A DNA stretch of 23,227 bases from UBA9715 sp964553375 (lineage in GTDB: Bacteria > Actinomycetota > Coriobacteriia > Coriobacteriales > Eggerthellaceae), in the NCBI GenBank assembly GCA_964553375.1, contig CAZKKN010000028.1:1-23227 (forward strand), in the 5' to 3' direction. Positions 10,817 to 17,198 of the stretch are shown here, piece by piece (the stretch's first letter is position 1; each line of letters opens with the position of its first letter). The position numbers were made by a program, and so were the translations under genes. Below the pieces are notes generated by a model. It searched no databases, had not been told where the DNA came from, and saw only the letters and a program-made list of their open reading frames with translations.

Positions 10817-11908
10817 ATGCCAGAGCAGAATAGCGAAATCACCGGGCAGATCACCTATGCCGATGCCGGCGTGGACATAGAGGAGGGCGCTCGTGCAGTC
10901 CAAGCGATAAAGGAGAGCGTGCATTCCACCTATCGCGACGAGGTGGTGGGGGATATAGGCGGTTTCGGAGGGCTTTTCTCCATCGCCCGGGCCAAGGCCA
11001 TGGACGACCCGCTTCTGGTGTCGGGCACCGATGGCGTGGGTACGAAGCTTCAGGTGGCAACTTTGTGCGGCATCCATAACACCATCGGCATAGACCTGGT
11101 GGCCATGTGCGTGAACGATATCCTGGCCACCGGCGCCGAGCCGCTGTTCTTCTTGGATTACATCGCCATCGGGAAGTTGGAGTCCGCCTTCGTGGCCTCG
11201 GTGGTGGAAGGCATCGCCGAAGGCTGCCGTCAGGCGGGTTGCGCACTCATAGGCGGCGAGATGGCAGAGCACCCTGGGGTCATGGCCCCAACCGACTACG
11301 ACCTCTCGGGCTTTTGCGTGGGCCTGGTGGACCGTCCGAAGATGCTCGATCCGGCCAAGGTCGTTCCAGGTGATGTGCTCATCGGGCTGCCCTCAAGCGG
11401 GCTTCATTCCAATGGCTTCTCCCTGGCGCGCAAGGTCTGCTTGGAGGGGGTCCCTCGCGATCAGGCCCTGGCTCCCGTCGATGAGCTGGATGGTCGCTCG
11501 GTTGCCGAGGCGCTCTTGGCTCCCACGGTGATCTACGTGCGGCCGGTATTGGGGCTTTTGCAACGCTGCCCAGGGGCAGTGCATGCTTTGGCCCACATCA
11601 CCGGCGGTGGCATAACGGAGAACCTCAACAGAGCATTGAATGGCACGGTGGATGCCCTGGTGGAACTGGGTAGTTGGTCTGCGGCCCCCATCTTGGGCTA
11701 CACCTGCGCCAAGGCCCATTTGAGCGAAGACGAGGCGCTTAAGACCTTCAACATGGGCATCGGCATGGTGCTGGTGGTTGCCGAGGATCGGGCCGAAGAG
11801 GTGCTCCAGGAGCTGAAGGTGCAGGGAAGCAGCGGCCAGGTCATCGGACGTGTGGTGGAGGGCGGCGGCATCGTGCGCTACGAGAACCGCGGCGCCCTTC
11901 TGGGCTGA
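10817..11908 (+). CDS. purM: Phosphoribosylformylglycinamidine cyclo-ligase (AIR synthetase)
   Basis: PurM closes the imidazole ring of aminoimidazole ribonucleotide in de novo purine synthesis, using ATP, in the cytoplasm. The 363-residue product shows TYADAGVDIEEG near the start, GGFGGLF, the nucleotide-binding SGTDGVGTKLQVA (about 69-81), DLVAMCVNDILATGAEPLFFLDY, ALIGGEMAEHPGVM, and GLPSSGLHSNGFSLAR with the second glycine-rich loop. ITGGGITENLNRAL completes the AIRS signature. GGGGAGG lies a few bases upstream of ATG 10817. It starts 25 bases after the sortase stop and is followed 11 bases later by purN, so the two pur genes are almost certainly co-transcribed. Length and motifs are normal for the family. 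Confidence 0.97.
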   Translation: MPEQNSEITGQITYADAGVDIEEGARAVQAIKESVHSTYRDEVVGDIGGFGGLFSIARAKAMDDPLLVSGTDGVGTKLQVATLCGIHNTIGIDLVAMCVNDILATGAEPLFFLDYIAIGKLESAFVASVVEGIAEGCRQAGCALIGGEMAEHPGVMAPTDYDLSGFCVGLVDRPKMLDPAKVVPGDVLIGLPSSGLHSNGFSLARKVCLEGVPRDQALAPVDELDGRSVAEALLAPTVIYVRPVLGLLQRCPGAVHALAHITGGGITENLNRALNGTVDALVELGSWSAAPILGYTCAKAHLSEDEALKTFNMGIGMVLVVAEDRAEEVLQELKVQGSSGQVIGRVVEGGGIVRYENRGALLG

Positions 11909-11919
11909 AGGGGGAAGAA

Positions 11920-12534
11920 GTGACGGATAGACTCAAGCTGGGCGTTCTCATATCCGGCAGCGGCACCAATCTTCAGGCCATCATGGATGAGGCCGCGGCG
12001 GGGCTTCCCGTGGAGGTGGTGCTCGTGGTGTCGTCGCGCCCCGATGCCTTCGGTATAGAGCGGGCCCGGAAAGCCGGGATCCCGGTGCTTGTGATGAATA
12101 GGGATAAGTACAGCGATCCGGCTGCGGCCGACCGGGAGATCGCCGAGGCCCTTCATGGGGCCCAAGCGCAATACGTGGCCATGGCCGGCTATATGCGCAA
12201 GGTCACGCCGGTGCTTCTGGAAGCGTTTCCCAATCGCATCATCAATCTGCATCCGGCGCTGTTGCCCTCCTTCAAGGGGGCCCATGCCATCGAGGATGCG
12301 TTCCACTACGGCGTGAAGGTGACCGGCGTGACGGTGCATTTCGCCAATGCCGACTACGACAAGGGCCCTATCATCGCCCAGCGCGCCATCGCGGTGAGGG
12401 AAGGGGAGAGCTTGGAGGAGCTTGAGGCGCGCATCCACGAACAGGAATACGCGCTTTACCCCTGGGTTCTGAGGAAGATAGCCGAAGGGAAAGTCTCCTT
12501 GAGCGGGGACGGGAAGGTGTCCATAGATGAATAA
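11920..12534 (+). CDS. purN: Phosphoribosylglycinamide formyltransferase
   Basis: PurN transfers a formyl group from 10-formyl-tetrahydrofolate to glycinamide ribonucleotide, the third step of purine synthesis. The 204-residue product begins with the GAR-binding loop LGVLISGSGTNLQAIMD. The catalytic residues are visible: N109 and H111 in IINLHPALLPSFKG, and D147 in ADYDKGPII, matching E. coli N106, H108 and D144. The start is GTG 11920, supported by GGGGGAAG just upstream and by the family N-terminus. It ends by overlapping the next gene by eight bases, which suggests translational coupling to the XdhC-family protein. Confidence 0.97.
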   Translation: MTDRLKLGVLISGSGTNLQAIMDEAAAGLPVEVVLVVSSRPDAFGIERARKAGIPVLVMNRDKYSDPAAADREIAEALHGAQAQYVAMAGYMRKVTPVLLEAFPNRIINLHPALLPSFKGAHAIEDAFHYGVKVTGVTVHFANADYDKGPIIAQRAIAVREGESLEELEARIHEQEYALYPWVLRKIAEGKVSLSGDGKVSIDE

Positions 12535-13516
12535 AGAGCAGATCGAAGCCGTCATTGAGCAGCTGGAAGCGGGAGAACCCGTCGTATTGGATGCGTCCAT
12601 GGTGCCGGCCTTCAGCGAGGAGGCGAGTGCGGGAAACCCCCATATGGGGCCCGAGGCGCTTCAGGCCATCGCCCGAAGCCTGACCAAGGATGACATCCCC
12701 ACCTTCCAGCGGGCCCTTCAGGCCATGGAAGAAGGGGATTTGGCCTGGCTGGGATTCAAGGTGGTCTATGACCCAGCGGCGGCTGTGGCCAATACGGATA
12801 ACGAGGTCACGAAGAAATACGGTGACCAGGGTTCGGCCGATGGCGAGCCGCTGGTGTTCTTCTGCAATGATGCCAAGGAGATCGTGGCCTCCCGCGCCGC
12901 CTCGCCGCGGGATATCTTCCAGATGAAGGATGTCACCCGCGGTCCCTCGATGCACAACGAGCAGTTCGAGGGGCTTATTTGGGCAAGCGTAGCCCTCTTC
13001 GAGCCCATTCGCGTTTGGCTTTTGGGGGCGTCGGATGTGGCTTGCGAGTTGGCGCCTTTGGCGATCCATGTGGGTTTCGATGTCACCGTGGTGGACTACG
13101 ATCCGGCCTATCTGAACCCGGAGCGCTTCCCGAACGCTCAGCGTATCCTCCTGGAAGGCGGGGATTTCTCGGGGCTCTTCGATTACACGGCATCTCCGAG
13201 CGATTATGCCTGCGTGCTCACCCGGGGCCATATGTTCGATCCCGAGTCCTGCCTTTGGGCGCTGGAGAACGATGTGGCCTACGTGGGCATGATGGGTTGC
13301 GCTGGCAAGAACGACACGGTTCACGACTTGGTCTCGTCCAAGGGTATGACCGAGGAGCAGTGGCAGCGGATCAAGCGGCCCATCGGGCTGAAGTTCGGTG
13401 CCAAAACCCCTGCCGAGCTCGCCATCGCCATCGTGGCCGAGCTCATAGACGTACGCTATAACCAGCGCTACAGCGCCGAGGCGCGCCAAAAGCACGAACG
13501 CTCGCTGGGGCGATAG
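12527..13516 (+). CDS. XdhC/CoxI-family protein, divergent
   Basis: XdhC-family proteins bind the molybdenum cofactor and help its sulfuration and insertion into xanthine dehydrogenase-type enzymes. The C-terminal half of this 329-residue product matches the XdhC Rossmann domain: a strand-loop near 163-180, FDVTVVDYDPAYLNPERFP (184-202), VLTRGHMFD (230-238), AYVGMMGCAGK (251-261) and RPIGLKFGAKTPAELAIAIVAEL (284-306). The usual GAGHV loop reads GASDV (167-171), and GSxxK reads GCAGK. The N-terminal 150 residues show no motif I recognise, although a CoxI-type domain would be expected. ATG 12527 overlaps the end of purN by eight bases. No molybdenum hydroxylase gene is in the window. The family call is fairly sure; the substrate is unknown, and with the altered loop a different redox or cofactor role is possible. 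Confidence 0.8.
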   Translation: MNKEQIEAVIEQLEAGEPVVLDASMVPAFSEEASAGNPHMGPEALQAIARSLTKDDIPTFQRALQAMEEGDLAWLGFKVVYDPAAAVANTDNEVTKKYGDQGSADGEPLVFFCNDAKEIVASRAASPRDIFQMKDVTRGPSMHNEQFEGLIWASVALFEPIRVWLLGASDVACELAPLAIHVGFDVTVVDYDPAYLNPERFPNAQRILLEGGDFSGLFDYTASPSDYACVLTRGHMFDPESCLWALENDVAYVGMMGCAGKNDTVHDLVSSKGMTEEQWQRIKRPIGLKFGAKTPAELAIAIVAELIDVRYNQRYSAEARQKHERSLGR

Positions 13517-13549
13517 GCTTGCGCGCGCCCCTCAGCGGGGGTTATCGCC
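13509..13549 (+). terminator. Possible hairpin terminator over the XdhC-family gene stop
   Basis: GGCGATA (13509-13515, overlapping the stop codon) pairs with TATCGCC (13543-13549), and within it CCCC (13528-13531) pairs with GGGG (13537-13540). The interior loop is asymmetric and no T-tract follows, so factor-independent termination is uncertain. It may simply be a 3' stabilising structure. Confidence 0.3.
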
Positions 13550-13583
13550 GGTTGTTGCGTTATCATGATTTGGTGCGTCGTAT

Positions 13584-13612
13584 TTGTGAAGGAGCAGTAA
13601 AACTGCTATCAT
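13584..13612 (+). promoter_or_regulatory. Candidate promoter with an inverted repeat in its spacer
   Basis: TTGTGA (13584-13589, four of six matches to the -35) and TATCAT (13607-13612, a good -10) are 17 bases apart, about 70 bases before the SepIVA-like start. The spacer is filled by a perfect inverted repeat, AGCAGT-AAA-ACTGCT (13593-13607), whose last base is the first of the -10. Placement of a palindrome between the two hexamers is typical of a repressor site. Confidence 0.45.
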
Positions 13613-13680
13613 CAAATAGCTTATGGGCCGCTCACCTATAGAACAGTTGTGGCAGGGGCGGCGGAACTGGAAGGATAGTT

Positions 13681-14151
13681 ATGGACGAAACCGGGGTAAT
13701 GGCTCTGCTCGATGAGCTTTCCATCCTGTTAGAGGACTCGAAGCCGGTTGGTTTCGGCAGGAACAGCAGCTTGCGTCAGGTGGACATCGACGCAGCCTTC
13801 GAGATCATGGACGAGATCCGTGATACGTTCCCCAGTGAGTTCGCTCAGGCTCGCCAGATCGTGCGTGAGCGCCAAGGGCTGCTCGACGATGCCGATGCCG
13901 AGGCCGGTCGCATGATAGAGGACGCCCGCTCCCAGGCGATGACTATCGCCAGCGAGCAGGAGATAGTCCGTATCTCCCAGCAGCAGGCCGACCAGATCCT
14001 TGCCGACGCACGGGAAAACGAGCGCCAGACCCGCGCCGGTGCCGAGGACTACGCCGATGAGGTGTTCGGCCATGTGGAGCAAAGCCTCGAGACGCTTCTG
14101 AACAACGTGCAGCGATGCCGTGATCGCTTGAATGCTACCTCGATGCGATAG
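13681..14151 (+). CDS. SepIVA/DivIVA-like coiled-coil protein
   Basis: The 156-residue product is almost entirely helical. It has a leading segment with MALLDELSILLEDSKP, a region VDIDAAFEIMDEIRDTFP (about 35-52), and a long Ala/Glu/Gln-rich coiled coil from about 55 to 150. This resembles the actinobacterial family often labelled cell-division initiation or ATP synthase b-like protein. In mycobacteria the gene at the same place, just before the YceD gene and close to rnc and smc, encodes the septation factor SepIVA. There is no transmembrane segment, so an ATP synthase role is unlikely. AAGGA lies six to eight bases upstream of the ATG. The next gene starts three bases after its stop. A role in septum or cell-pole growth is inferred from synteny and coiled-coil form, not from a catalytic motif. 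Confidence 0.7.
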   Translation: MDETGVMALLDELSILLEDSKPVGFGRNSSLRQVDIDAAFEIMDEIRDTFPSEFAQARQIVRERQGLLDDADAEAGRMIEDARSQAMTIASEQEIVRISQQQADQILADARENERQTRAGAEDYADEVFGHVEQSLETLLNNVQRCRDRLNATSMR

Positions 14152-14154
14152 CCC

Positions 14155-14721
14155 ATGGACGCTACGATCAAGATTCCATCCGAGCTCTTCGCTGTGGCGG
14201 AGAGCTCTTCATTTGAAGGCGCTTTGGCCCTTGACTCCCTGGAGGTGGGTCCCGACCTCTATAGCTTCGATGGCCCGGTGGCCTATGAGGTCACGGTTAC
14301 CAACACCGGTTCGGCCCTTTTGGTGACGGGTACGGCTAAGGCCAGTGCCAGCTGCCCGTGCTCCCGTTGCTTGGAGCCGGTTGCCTATGACCTGGAAGGT
14401 GATATAGAGGGCTTCTTCCTTTTGGACCCCGACGAGCGCGATGAATTCGCCGAGAGCGAGGATGCCCCTGGAGAAGACGAGTTCGATGTGCTTCCCGCCG
14501 ACCATATCATAGATTTGGAGCCGCTCATCTCAGCGGCGCTCATCGTGGCCATGGATGGCCAGCCTCTGTGCTCCGAGGACTGCAAGGGGCTCTGCCCCGT
14601 ATGCGGTGCGAACCTCAACGAGGAGGATTGCGGTTGCGGTCAGGGGGAGGACCTGAGGGAATTCCAGGAATCCGCCAATCCGTTCGCGGCTCTGGCGAAT
14701 TTCGAGTTCAGCGATAACTAG
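14155..14721 (+). CDS. yceD: YceD (DUF177) family protein, 23S rRNA accumulation factor
   Basis: YceD proteins are needed for normal 23S rRNA levels, and their genes nearly always precede rpmF, as here. The 188-residue product has the family core ASCPCSRCLEPVAYDLEG (about 64-81), an acidic middle (DPDERDEFAESEDAPGEDEFD), the conserved IIDLEPLISAALIVAMDGQPLC (about 117-138), and a cysteine-rich end LCSEDCKGLCPVCGANLNEEDCGCG typical of the family. The start is ATG 14155, three bases after the previous stop and without a good ribosome site, which suggests translational coupling. rpmF follows after 166 bases. Confidence 0.88.
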   Translation: MDATIKIPSELFAVAESSSFEGALALDSLEVGPDLYSFDGPVAYEVTVTNTGSALLVTGTAKASASCPCSRCLEPVAYDLEGDIEGFFLLDPDERDEFAESEDAPGEDEFDVLPADHIIDLEPLISAALIVAMDGQPLCSEDCKGLCPVCGANLNEEDCGCGQGEDLREFQESANPFAALANFEFSDN

Positions 14722-14759
14722 GGCCTCGGCCCAAGGGACGCGTCTTCGATTTGCGGCCT

Positions 14760-14787
14760 TTGAGGACTTTTACCGAAAGCCGATAAT
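14760..14787 (+). promoter_or_regulatory. Candidate rpmF promoter
   Basis: TTGAGG (14760-14765) is separated by 16 bases from GATAAT (14782-14787, five of six matches to the -10). It would start an rpmF transcript with a leader of about 95 bases that contains the hairpin at 14845-14865. Read-through from the SepIVA-like/yceD unit is also possible. Confidence 0.45.
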
Positions 14788-14844
14788 ATCCTTGCGCAGG
14801 CCCTGGGGCTTTGGTACTATTCGGTTTTGCGTGTTTGTAACATC

Positions 14845-14865
14845 CCGCGCCCAAAAGGGGTGCGG
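14845..14865 (+). promoter_or_regulatory. Stable leader hairpin upstream of rpmF
   Basis: CCGCGCCC (14845-14852) pairs with GGGTGCGG (14858-14865) over eight base pairs with one G-T wobble, around a five-base loop AAAAG. It ends about ten bases before the AAGGAG ribosome site. No T-tract follows, so it is a leader structure, not a terminator. Such a position suits control of translation or RNA stability. Confidence 0.5.
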
Positions 14866-14887
14866 TATTTAAGAAGGAGCAGGAATC

Positions 14888-15073
14888 ATGGCAGTACCTA
14901 AACAACGAATGGGCCGCATCCGCACCCATACCCGTCGCAGCACCCACGACCGCATCGATGCGCCTTCGCGCAGCGTTTGCCCCCAGTGCGGCGAGGCGAA
15001 GCTTCCCCATCGCGTGTGCCCCTCTTGCGGCTACTACAAGAACCGCGAAGTCGTGGACGTGGATAGCGAATAG
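14888..15073 (+). CDS. rpmF: Large ribosomal subunit protein bL32
   Basis: bL32 is a small protein of the 50S subunit. The 61-residue product begins MAVPKQRMGRIRTHTRRS, the typical basic N-terminus, and has a complete zinc ribbon with C31, C34, C44 and C47 (CPQC and CPSC). It is therefore the zinc-binding form, unlike the cysteine-free paralogue many actinobacteria make under zinc starvation. AAGGAG lies about ten bases upstream of the ATG. It sits between yceD and plsX, the common bacterial order. Confidence 0.97.
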   Translation: MAVPKQRMGRIRTHTRRSTHDRIDAPSRSVCPQCGEAKLPHRVCPSCGYYKNREVVDVDSE

Positions 15074-15100
15074 ATCCCCGATCATCTATAGGAATGCGAG

Positions 15101-15138
15101 AACCTCCTGTTGCAAACGGCTGCAGGGGGTTTTCTTCT
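15101..15138 (+). terminator. Terminator or attenuator between rpmF and plsX
   Basis: AACCTCCTG (15101-15109) can pair with CAGGGGGTT (15123-15131) over nine base pairs with one G-T wobble. The loop is 13 bases, and TTTTCTTCT follows. It lies 28 bases after the rpmF stop and before the plsX ribosome site. The large loop makes it weaker than the rpoC terminator, so partial termination that lowers plsX relative to rpmF is a fair reading. Confidence 0.55.
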
Positions 15139-15171
15139 AAGAAGGCCCAGCGAGCAAGGAGGAGATGCCCG

Positions 15172-16155
15172 ATGGCAGAGCAGGTGACCATGGCAGTGGA
15201 CGTTCTGGGTGGTGACAATGCCCCTCAGGTGGTGCTTGAAGGTACTCAGATGGCCCTGGCGGCCGACCCGGACCTCACGGTGATCCTCTGCGGCCCGGCT
15301 GAGGTGGTGGAGCCCTTCGCTGCTGCTCACGAACGCTGCGTTGCCCAGGTGACCACCGAGGTCATCACCATGGCGGAGCATCCCGCCGAGGCGGTGCGCA
15401 AGAAGAAGGACTCCTCCTTGGTCGTGGGGTGCAGCCTGGTGCGCGACGGCCGCGCCCAAGGGTTCTTCTCGGCCGGATCCACCGGTGCTTGCCTGGCGGC
15501 GGGAACGCTGGTGATCGGTCGCATAAAGGGCATCAAGCGCCCGGCTTTGGCAACGGTGCTTCCCTCGCCGGTCAAACCGGTGGTGCTATGCGACGTGGGG
15601 GCGAACGCCGACTGCAAGCCGGAATACCTCGTGCAGTTCGCGTCCATGGCCTCGCTTTACGCCAAGTGCATCCTCCATGTGGAGGAACCCAAGGTGGGGC
15701 TTTTGAACATCGGTGAGGAGAAGGAGAAGGGCTCGGCGCTTTGCCAGGCAGCCTATCCGCTGCTGGAGGAGTCCATCGCCGGATTCGCTGGCAATGCCGA
15801 AGGGCGCGATGTCATGGCGGGTACCTTCGATGTCATCGTAACCGATGGCTTCACGGGCAACGTGTGCCTGAAGACCATCGAGGGCACGGCCAGCGTGCTT
15901 TTCAAATCCCTGAAGGACATCATGATGTCCTCGCTTAAGACCAAGATGGCGGCCCTTGCTTTGAAGGGCGGGCTGAAAGAACTCATGGCGCAGGTGGACC
16001 CTGATCGGTTGGGTGGCGCTCCGCTTTTGGGCGTGGCCGGGGCCTGCATCGTAGGCCATGGTTCCTCCAGCGCCCGGGCCATCAAAAACGGCATTGCCGC
16101 CGGTGCCGATTACGTGCGCTCCGGAGTTTCTGAATATATCGCGCAAACGGTGTAG
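15172..16155 (+). CDS. plsX: Phosphate acyltransferase PlsX
   Basis: PlsX makes acyl-phosphate from acyl-ACP, the first step of phospholipid synthesis by the PlsX/PlsY route, as a peripheral membrane enzyme. From ATG 15172 the product is 327 residues, normal for the family, and opens with MAVDVLGGDNAPQVVLEG (canonical AVDAMGGD). KDSSLVVGCSLVRDGRAQGFFSAGSTGACLA and GLLNIGEEKEKG are further family blocks, and VTDGFTGNVCLKTIEG is the conserved segment near 225. ATG 15172 has a strong AAGGAGGAG eight bases upstream; an earlier in-frame ATG at 15094 lies in the attenuator region and is rejected. acpP, often next to plsX, is absent here. Confidence 0.96.
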   Translation: MAEQVTMAVDVLGGDNAPQVVLEGTQMALAADPDLTVILCGPAEVVEPFAAAHERCVAQVTTEVITMAEHPAEAVRKKKDSSLVVGCSLVRDGRAQGFFSAGSTGACLAAGTLVIGRIKGIKRPALATVLPSPVKPVVLCDVGANADCKPEYLVQFASMASLYAKCILHVEEPKVGLLNIGEEKEKGSALCQAAYPLLEESIAGFAGNAEGRDVMAGTFDVIVTDGFTGNVCLKTIEGTASVLFKSLKDIMMSSLKTKMAALALKGGLKELMAQVDPDRLGGAPLLGVAGACIVGHGSSSARAIKNGIAAGADYVRSGVSEYIAQTV

Positions 16156-16176
16156 ATTGAGGTCTTAGACCCGTTC

Positions 16177-16206
16177 TTGCTTTACAATCATACCAACCTG
16201 GATAAT
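16177..16206 (+). promoter_or_regulatory. Weak candidate promoter upstream of rnc
   Basis: TTGCTT (16177-16182) lies 18 bases before GATAAT (16201-16206), within the 84-base gap between plsX and rnc. A second -10-like TACAAT at 16183-16188 has only TTGAGG 20 bases upstream. Both are imperfect. They suggest that rnc-smc-ftsY-ffh may have its own start as well as read-through from plsX. Confidence 0.3.
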
Positions 16207-16239
16207 AGGCGCGGCATCGCTTGAAACAGGCTGATTGAA

Positions 16240-17190
16240 GTGCAACTTGAAGGCTTGCCCTTCAATCAGGCTCTTTCTCGGCGCGCCTTGAAGAAGAGAG
16301 GCAAGGCCTTGAACGAAGAACAACGGAAGAATTTCAGGAAAGCCGAAGAGATAGTGGGTCATCGGTTCAAAGATGAGCAGCTGCTGCTTTCGGCCATCAC
16401 CCATCCATCGGCGAATGAAGGCCGCTCTGTGCGCTATTCCTATGAGCGCCTTGAGTTCCTAGGCGATAGCATCTTAGGCGCCATCGTGGCCACCCATGCT
16501 TTCAATCGCTATCACGACCTGGATGAAGGGGGTCTCACCCGCATCAAGGTGGCACTCGTCTCCGGGTCCCATCTGTCGGATATCGCTCAGGGCCTGGGCC
16601 TTGCCGACGTGATCATGTTCGGCTCTTCGGAGCAGGGTACGGGCAAGCGTGGGCTTCATTCGGCCCTGGAGAACGTCTATGAGGCCATCGTGGCCGCGCT
16701 TTTCCTCGACGGCGGCGTTGAGACCGCCAATGCCTTCGTGGAGCGTACGCTCATCGGCAGCATGTCGCTGGACATGGCCAAAGAGCCCGAGAACCCCAAG
16801 AGCGCCTTGCAGGAGAAGCTCCAAGAAGACGGCATCACCCCCACCTATAAGCTGGTGGAAACGCAAGGACCCCCTCATGACAGGACGTTCGTCGCCCAGG
16901 TTTTCGCGGGGGATCAGGGCCTTGCCCAGGGGGTGGGGCGCACGAAGAAGGAAGCCGAGAGCCGTGCGGCGAAGAGCACCTTAGCTCGTTTAGGTGAGTT
17001 CTTCGGTCTGGGCATGTCCGAAGACGACCGCGTGGAGCGCGTCACCGCCCAGCAGCAGGCGCGCGTGGATAAGATCACAGCCCAAGCCCAGGCCAAGGTG
17101 AACAAAGCCACGGCCCGCGCGGCGGAGCGTCGGGAGCAGGAGCGCAAGCGCCAGGAGCGCCGGGCGCGCAACAGCGGAGATGAAGGTTAA
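16240..17190 (+). CDS. rnc: Ribonuclease III with a basic C-terminal extension
   Basis: RNase III cuts double-stranded RNA and processes the 30S rRNA precursor. The catalytic domain has the signature YERLEFLGDSILG (about 68-80, E72 and D76) and HSALENVYEAIVAALFLDGG (140-159). E148 matches E. coli E117, but N145 falls where E. coli has metal ligand D114. The double-stranded RNA-binding domain runs from NPKSALQEKLQEDG to RTKKEAESRAAKSTLARLG (to about 250). A tail of about 65 residues, rich in Gln, Ala, Arg and Lys and predicted helical, makes the chain 316 residues against the usual 230-250. GTG 16240 is given as start; TTG 16309, with GAGAGG seven bases upstream, would remove 23 residues and match the usual family N-terminus better. 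smc starts eight bases after the stop. Confidence 0.93.
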   Translation: MQLEGLPFNQALSRRALKKRGKALNEEQRKNFRKAEEIVGHRFKDEQLLLSAITHPSANEGRSVRYSYERLEFLGDSILGAIVATHAFNRYHDLDEGGLTRIKVALVSGSHLSDIAQGLGLADVIMFGSSEQGTGKRGLHSALENVYEAIVAALFLDGGVETANAFVERTLIGSMSLDMAKEPENPKSALQEKLQEDGITPTYKLVETQGPPHDRTFVAQVFAGDQGLAQGVGRTKKEAESRAAKSTLARLGEFFGLGMSEDDRVERVTAQQQARVDKITAQAQAKVNKATARAAERREQERKRQERRARNSGDEG

Positions 17191-17198
17191 GGTCCGGG

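Noticed and set aside
12371..13495. Long - strand open frame opposite the XdhC-family gene
   Set aside because: It spans two + strand genes with coupled starts and shows no motif of its own.
13681..14151. ATP synthase b subunit
   Set aside because: There is no transmembrane helix and no ATP synthase neighbour; the coiled coil and gene order fit a SepIVA/DivIVA-like protein better.
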